A stretch of 64,000 bases of DNA. It comes from Sphagnum magellanicum. Taxonomy: Eukaryota > Streptophyta > Sphagnopsida > Sphagnales > Sphagnaceae. Both the position numbers and the translations under genes were made by a program. Shown here piece after piece: positions 57,985 to 64,000 of this stretch. Below the pieces are notes generated by a model that searched no databases, was not told the DNA's origin, and saw only the letters and a list, made by a program, of their open reading frames with translations. Every line of letters begins with the position of its first letter. Position 1 is the first letter of the stretch. The stretch covers positions 6,016,501-6,080,500 of the forward strand of contig CM038925.1 in assembly GCA_021904315.1 (NCBI GenBank). Direction: 5' to 3'.

Positions 57985-60485
57985 CTTTCATGGGTCAATG
58001 GTTTGTTGTAGCCTTGCAATTTTATGACCTTTGGCTTTTTGTGAAACCATTTTCCTTGCCCTAACTAGTTTTTAAACCTATGATGTAAACCTTAGGTTGC
58101 CCTCTTTAAACCTTAGTAGATGGGCTTTAAATCCTAAAACATTGTGAAATGTGTCCCTTGCCTCTTTTACTATAACTTCAAACCAATGATTGTTAAAATA
58201 TATTTGTTGACATTTTTCTAATAGCCTTTGAATGTTTATTATAAAATAGTTGTTTCTTATATTTTATTATTTGTGGTTGGAACATAGTTGAATGTGAACA
58301 CGGATCTAATGTTTTTGTGTTTAAAGGGCTTATCTCCATGGTGTGGCTTTAGAATCTCATCTTTCATGTTTTGAAATTCCAAAGCATGCATGATAAACAT
58401 GATTATGTTTTATACGTGTGTTGAATTTGGGTCCTTGCAGTTTACATGTGAATATTCTTAAATTTATGTGCATTTTCATTTGTGTGGCTTAATTAGCTTT
58501 GATAACATTGGGCACTAATCTAGTAGGCCATGACAACTCCATCCTTAGGCCACATTATTAACTTTCATCAATTGTTCCATTAGATACAACATTGTCTTCA
58601 CTAAAATGTTAATAAGTCCTATTATGTATCCATCACTTTGTAGTCTTGTCTTATGATCCATGACCTTAGGATCAAAAAACTAGATTCATGTTCTTTTAAA
58701 CTTGTTCATGATTTTTTTTTATATTGCTTAATCTAAACCCTTGTCCATTGAACCAACAAATGGTGTTTGTTTGGTCCACGATGATTTTAAAAACATATTG
58801 GCATTGTTTCTTTTTTTCCTAAAAGTGATTTTGAAAGGTTTGAAACAACCCACATCTAAAGCTCATAAGGCATGGGAAGTGTGAGAAAGTAAAGTGACCA
58901 TATCTAATGCAAGTTATGGTGTTTATTTTATGGCTTATAACTTAATATGTGAACCATGCCCATCTAAAACCAATAGGGGTACAGTCACAATCCAACGAGC
59001 AAACAAGGGCATCAAATTGAAAAGAAAAATAGTCAAAATTGGATAAATATTTATGTTTTGTAATTTAAAGCCATGGCAATCATGGCAAGTTATTTGTTTT
59101 TCACTCATATAAATGTCAAGGAATTCAAACCAAAAATCCATTTGATAAAATTTTAAGTTGAAATTTTGATTTAGGACCTCTAAAAATGAACAACAACACA
59201 TTAAATAAAAGTCAATTTTACAAAGGACTATAAAAAAGATTCATATGATAAAAACACATTTGATGGGGAAAAAATTAAAATGACAAAGACTTATTAATCA
59301 CATTAAAAAACCACTCATACCCTAAAATAGGTGGAATGCTTAAACTTTAAAAATTGAAAGAACTTTCCAAAATTGATCTAGAATTTTAGAACTTCAAAAG
59401 TCCTTTGCCACACATAAATGGGGTAAAATGTACATGATGTGTTAAGAAAAGTTGTAGTTTATTATATGAGAAAACGTAGAAATGTAAAAAAATAAATAAA
59501 TTTGATTATGATTTGAAATTATTATCATTTAAAAAAACAAAACACTAAATTTGCAAAGAATTAGGACACTTTCAAAAATTCATATTTATTCAAAAATGAT
59601 GATGAAAAAGACATGTCATGTACTTGGACAATTATAAACATTCATTATAACAAGTTGCAAAAATAATTGTTTTGAAATTCATTCATATGAAAAAAAATTG
59701 AAAAAAAAAACATACATTCTTTTTTTTAAGTAATCATGTTGGTTCATTGTATCCCATTTGCACCCACAAATGTTGATTTTATGAAAACATGCCCCTTGGA
59801 ATTAACCTCTTAAAAAATGAAAAGAATTCCTTGAATAGGATAGATGTCATCCATATTTTTGTTTGCATTACCATGTGTGTCCTTGGTTTGCAATGTTTAA
59901 TGTAATCTTCCTTATAAATCCTTTCACTCCTATATATATATAATCCAAGTACGGAACTCCCCACTATATTCTCAACACAATTTATTGTTAACCATCCCCT
60001 AAATTTGGGAATGATGTTATAAACCTATTGTGATCATTTTCTTCTCAAAACTTTAGCCTTAAACTATCATCTGACATGAGTCCTTGTTTTTTCTAATTCT
60101 AGATGTGATCAACATTATACTTATGTTTAGTCTAAATTGTTTAAATGTTTTGGTAAAATGAGTTACATGACTACCTTGCCAAACCTTGTGCATTACATAT
60201 TTCAATAATTCCTTCCAAAAGGTAAATACTAAGCTCTAAATGTCAATGCTTAAATTTATACCACTAATCATTCTTAAGTAATCCATTTTTGAAGGGGGTA
60301 GGTTTAATTTGAATAAATTTTATTGCCTTTGTTTTTAGTTGTTACAAGGTATGGAAAATCTTAAATCATGTATATGAAAATCTAGTTCAAGAATTTTATA
60401 TCTTCCACATTCGCTAAAATACCTTGTGGGCCTACCTTCCTTGACACAAGATTATCATCACATCTGCATCAAGATGGAATGTCTG
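57985..60485. other. Unassigned AT-rich intergenic DNA
   Basis: No gene, RNA or clear repeat was recognised over this 2.5 kb. Confidence 0.5.
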
Positions 60486-61864
60486 TGCCTAGATGCATCC
60501 ATCATTCAAAAAACTTTAGTCACCATTCAACACACCACAATCATCGAATGGTGATTGAAATCTTTTGGTTGCCGAAAAAGGTGTAGGTGTATGCTATCAT
60601 TTTGGAAAAACAACCCCCTCTTTCCCTTATGGGCAACCGAAAAAATTTGGTTGCCATTTGATGGTGTGGGTGTGTCTGATGGCAACTGAAATTCTTTGGT
60701 CACCATTCGATGGTGGGGTATGTCAGATAGTGACCAATTTTTTTCAATCACCATCCCACAAACCCCCTTATTCGATGATGACCATTTTTTTTCAAAAGGA
60801 TGGAACTAGCTAACTTTTTGTGGCAATTAAATTTTTTTAATTGCCACAATTATTATGTGGAAGGTGACCAAATGTCTTCCATCACCATCTGACACGCCCC
60901 CACCATTAAAAGGCAACTAAAATTTTTCGATCGCCCAAAAGGGAAAGCAAGGGTTATTTTTCCAAAATGATAGTACATACCCACACCCTTTTCGGCGACT
61001 GAATATTTTCAATTACCATTTGATAGTAGGGGGTGTGTCGGATGGCAATTGAAAAATTTGGTCGTCATTCAAAATATTGCCACTATCCAATGGTGACTAA
61101 ATACTTTTGGTCACCAAAAAAAAGGGGCATGTCATACATTTTTGAAAACCTTTGATGATGTGTCATATGTTTCTAAAAGCCCTAATTGAGGCTTTCCAAA
61201 AACATATGACATGCCCCTTTCTGTGGCGACTAAAAAGTTTTGATCGCCACAGGGAAGGGCAACTAAAAAAATTTCAATCGTTGCATTATTCAAAACTAAA
61301 AATTATTTGGTTTCCACAAAGGGGGCCAATTAAATTTCTTTAATCACATGTCCTTGTGGTGATTGAAAACTTTTTAGTCACCATGGGGGGTGACTAAAAT
61401 TGGACAAGATGTGGCAACCAAAAATTTTTGATCGCCATCCTATTGTTACTATTTTTTGAATGGCGATTGAATTGTTTCAATCACCACAAAAGGAGGTTGC
61501 CATATATTTTTGGAAAGCTCTCGTCGAAAATTGTTGAAAAGTTCTAAAAGAAACATGTTGCATGCCCCTTTTTCTAACAATTAAAAAAACTTTAGTTGCC
61601 ATCCGAGAAATTGTGATGGTTGGATGATGACCATATTTTTGAAGTCACTTGTCCTTATGGGGGACTAAAACAAGCAGAAATGAGTTTATCATATTCTTCC
61701 TTTTTTGGTCTCCATCCAATGGCAATAACCGAATTTGATGGTGAAGACCGAATCCATTTTGTTTGCCATCCAATGGTGGCAATTGAATTTGGCGGCAACT
61801 GATGGATCACCATTTAACGGGGCCAAACAAATTCAATTGGTGCAAATGAATTTAGTTACCATTT

Positions 61865-62330
61865 GGTGAAAACCTTTCTTTTTGTTTTCTTTTTTCTTCC
61901 CCACCATTTGGGTTTTTTTCCCTTGTTCTTTAGTTTTTTGTCCCCCTCATTTTTCTTGTCTTCTTGTTTCTTTTGTCGCCATTTGCCTTTTTTCCCCTTT
62001 TTTTCCTATATGCCCTCACTTTTTATTCTTTATTCTTTCATCCCCTTCTCATTTTTTTTTTATCCTTCTTTGGTTACTAACCCCCTTTTGTTTTGTTTTC
62101 CTTTTTCTTTCGTTTTCCCCCTATGTTTTTTCCCTTCCCTTTTTGTTCCCACCCCCCAATTTTCCCTCTTTCTTCTTCTTGCCCTTTCTTTTCTCCTTTT
62201 GTTTAGTCTTGCCAATATTTTCCCCTTGTCCTTATTATCTTTTTCTTTTTTTCTTATTTTCCACTTTTTGTTTTTTTCCCCTCCCCTTGTTCTTATTGTC
62301 ATTTCATGCCCTTCCTTCCCATGCTTTTAT
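61865..62330 (+). repeat. Polypyrimidine tract inside array C
   Basis: About 450 bp are almost purely T and C on the + strand, in imperfect runs such as TTTTTTTCCCTTG. Three overlapping frames remain open only because pyrimidine-rich DNA lacks stop codons; the 191-codon frame is not a gene. Confidence 0.9.
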
Positions 62331-62622
62331 GGGCGATTGAAACAATTCGGTCGTCATCAGACGTTGGGGGTGTATCGGATGGTGATCGAAAAAATTCAAT
62401 TGCCATCCAACATATTCACACTATTGGATGGTGACTGAAATTCTTTAGTCACCCAAGAGGTAAAGTGGGGGATGATTTTTTCCCCCCCAAAATAATAACA
62501 CATGCCCCACCCCTTTCAATCACCATCGGATGGTGTGGACATGTTGGATGGTGGCTAAAAATTTTCGATCACTGAAAAGGGGGGTGGGGAGAGAGGGGGG
62601 GGCACATGTAATATCATTTTTG

Positions 62623-62641
62623 AAAAAAAAAAAAAAAAAAA
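62623..62641 (+). repeat. (A)19 homopolymer
   Basis: A pure A run inside array C. It may be a relic tail or slippage product. Confidence 0.9.
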
Positions 62642-63124
62642 CCCCAATGCTCTTTTGGGTGACCGAAAAATTTCAATTACCATTTGATGGTGGGGGTGTG
62701 TTGGATGATTGAAAAAATTTGGTTGCCATCCAACACACCCCCATTATCCGATGGTGACTGATTTTTTTTGGTTGCTAGGAAAGGGGGGATGTCATACTTT
62801 TTGGAAAGCTCTCATCAAGGGCTAAGGGTTTTCCAAAAACATATGACACAATCCCCTTTTATGGTAACCAAATTTTTTTGGTTGCCACATAAAAGGGCGA
62901 CCAAATTTGTTTTGATCACCATAGGGTTGACAATTAAAATTTTTCAATTGCCACAAGATTGATGATTGAAATCCATTTTTGATCGCCATTTGTAAGGGAG
63001 GCTATTTGAATGTTAATGAAAACTTTCTTACATCCATCCCAACGGATGTGTCAAAATCAATGCCAATGTGACGCCTAACACAAAATGGCCACGTCGCATC
63101 AATTCTAACAACCCTGCCTTGACC

Positions 63125-63590
63125 TTGTCTAGCCATTCAAATGATTTAAAAGAAAGGTTAATAATATGTGCCAAAACCTGTTAATTGTTTTCGTGAAAGA
63201 GGTTTGACCTCTTTTTACTATATCCATTACTTCTTTTAAAACTTCATTTCTCCATCTTTTTTGTTGGGTTGAGGCAATAAACTTATTTGTTTTTTTTTAT
63301 TTGTATGTTTTCCTTATATGTTGTTGTTTACTCCTACAATCCACTTCGTTGCCTATAAGGTATATTAGACATCATGGTAGCCTCCTATTTTTTAGCCCTA
63401 ACCTCCAACAACTTGGCAGTGTTTGGTAATTGGGACCTACAAGAGGTATGAAGTTCAACCTTTTATAATTGTTTGAGACTTCAAAAAATGTTTTAATTTT
63501 GGATAATTGAGGAATGTTGGGTGAAAGCACATTAAAGGTGGACCACTTGCCACATTTCATCAAAAAAGGTCATGTATAATGAATATAATA
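63125..63590. other. Unassigned intergenic DNA
   Basis: Nothing recognisable between the end of array C and repeat R4 copy 2. Confidence 0.5.
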
Positions 63591-63594
63591 ATAT

Positions 63595-64000
63595 GCAATA
63601 AACTAAAATTTTGATGGCATCCTTTGGCTATTTTAAACAAAAGCAAAAACCTTTGGAATTTGCATCACAACATTTTGAAACTCAAAGTTCATTTTGAATC
63701 ATAATTAATTTTGATCCAATGGTTAGATGAAGAATGTTGGATAAAATTAATGTACATAAAGTATATAAGTTACAATTATTTTATGGCCATAGGGCCCCAT
63801 GTTTATAGTTCATGAAACAAAAGAAAAATGAAAAAATAATACAATGCACATGTATAAAATATCCTCCTCTTTGATATGGCAGTGGTTGTTTTTCTTTAAA
63901 ATATATATTATTATGCATTTATTGCTCAAAAATGCAAAGAAACATATTTTTGAATGAAATTTCATTCTAAAATTTTAAAATTCTAAATGATCCTAGATTT
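63595..64000 (-). repeat. Dispersed repeat family R4, copy 2 (cut by the window edge)
   Basis: This is the reverse complement of 44075-44480 along its whole visible length. It probably extends beyond the window. Confidence 0.75.

Larger units (their letters stand above)
60490..63120. repeat. GGTGACC/GGTCACC palindromic array, copy C
   Basis: This uses the same vocabulary as 4215-5860 and 12000-13746: ATGGTGACTGAAA, TTTGGTCACCAT, GGCAACTAAAA and 'CCAAAAACATATGACATGCC'. The spacer here is different (GATGGTGGGGGTGTGT and relatives), so it is a diverged subfamily. It ends at about 63118 with 'GTCGCATCAATTCTAACAACCCT', matching the right ends of copies A and B. It lies outside the segmental duplication and so marks an independent insertion. 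Confidence 0.75.

Noticed and set aside
61863-62438. 191-codon forward ORF
   Set aside because: It is a by-product of a pyrimidine-only stretch (Phe, Leu, Ser, Pro); overlapping frames are open for the same reason.

Overview
The window looks like nuclear DNA of a land plant with a large, repeat-rich genome. I infer a seed plant, possibly a gymnosperm, but no single-copy marker fixes the species. The sequence is AT-rich and rich in TG/CA, as expected of old methylated repeats. Genes have phased introns with GT..AG borders. Almost all other recognisable content is decayed transposons, tandem repeats and gene fragments. The only host gene that looks intact is the 3' part of a receptor kinase at the left edge. 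No rRNA, convincing tRNA or CRISPR is visible.

Region 1 (1-18.6 kb) is a leucine-rich-repeat receptor-kinase neighbourhood. The kinase at 217-3756 (+) keeps reading frame through nine exons, from an LRR exon to the stop. Its last exon and about 4.5 kb of downstream DNA are duplicated at about 11168-18427. The second copy sits behind a lone LRR exon (10928-10996), and its right edge runs into another LRR coding fragment (18428-18556). Both copies carry a peculiar array built from GGTGACC/GGTCACC motifs. Copy B alone is interrupted by a 2484-bp LTR-type insertion (13747-16230; TG..CA ends, 5-bp target duplication TCACC). Copy A preserves the empty site. The insertion contains a GC-richer, uninterrupted 140-codon ORF.

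Region 2 (18.6-26.5 kb) is CACTA territory. It holds a decayed CACTA ORF with a DUF4216-like segment (18640-19490), a large inverted repeat with arms of about 0.5 kb (19590-20845), and a well-bounded non-autonomous CACTA element (24022-26478) with a 3-bp ATT target duplication.

Region 3 (26.5-44.5 kb) has a broken fragment of the condensin gene SMC4 (26728-27768), two inverted copies of a ~0.9-kb dispersed repeat (28549-29472 and 39199-40090, the latter between 120-bp direct repeats), several tandem arrays and unidentified decayed coding-like stretches.

Region 4 (44.5-64 kb) is mostly unassigned AT-rich DNA. It holds second copies of dispersed repeats, a 144-bp coding-periodic tandem array, a decayed transposon-like ORF on the minus strand (49240-50282), a tRNA-derived SINE-like fragment, and a third GGTGACC-type array (60490-63120) containing a polypyrimidine tract. 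At the right edge is an inverted repeat partner of 44075-44480.

All similarities were judged by eye. Boundaries are good to a few bases where a splice site, target duplication or junction is named, and otherwise to tens of bases.
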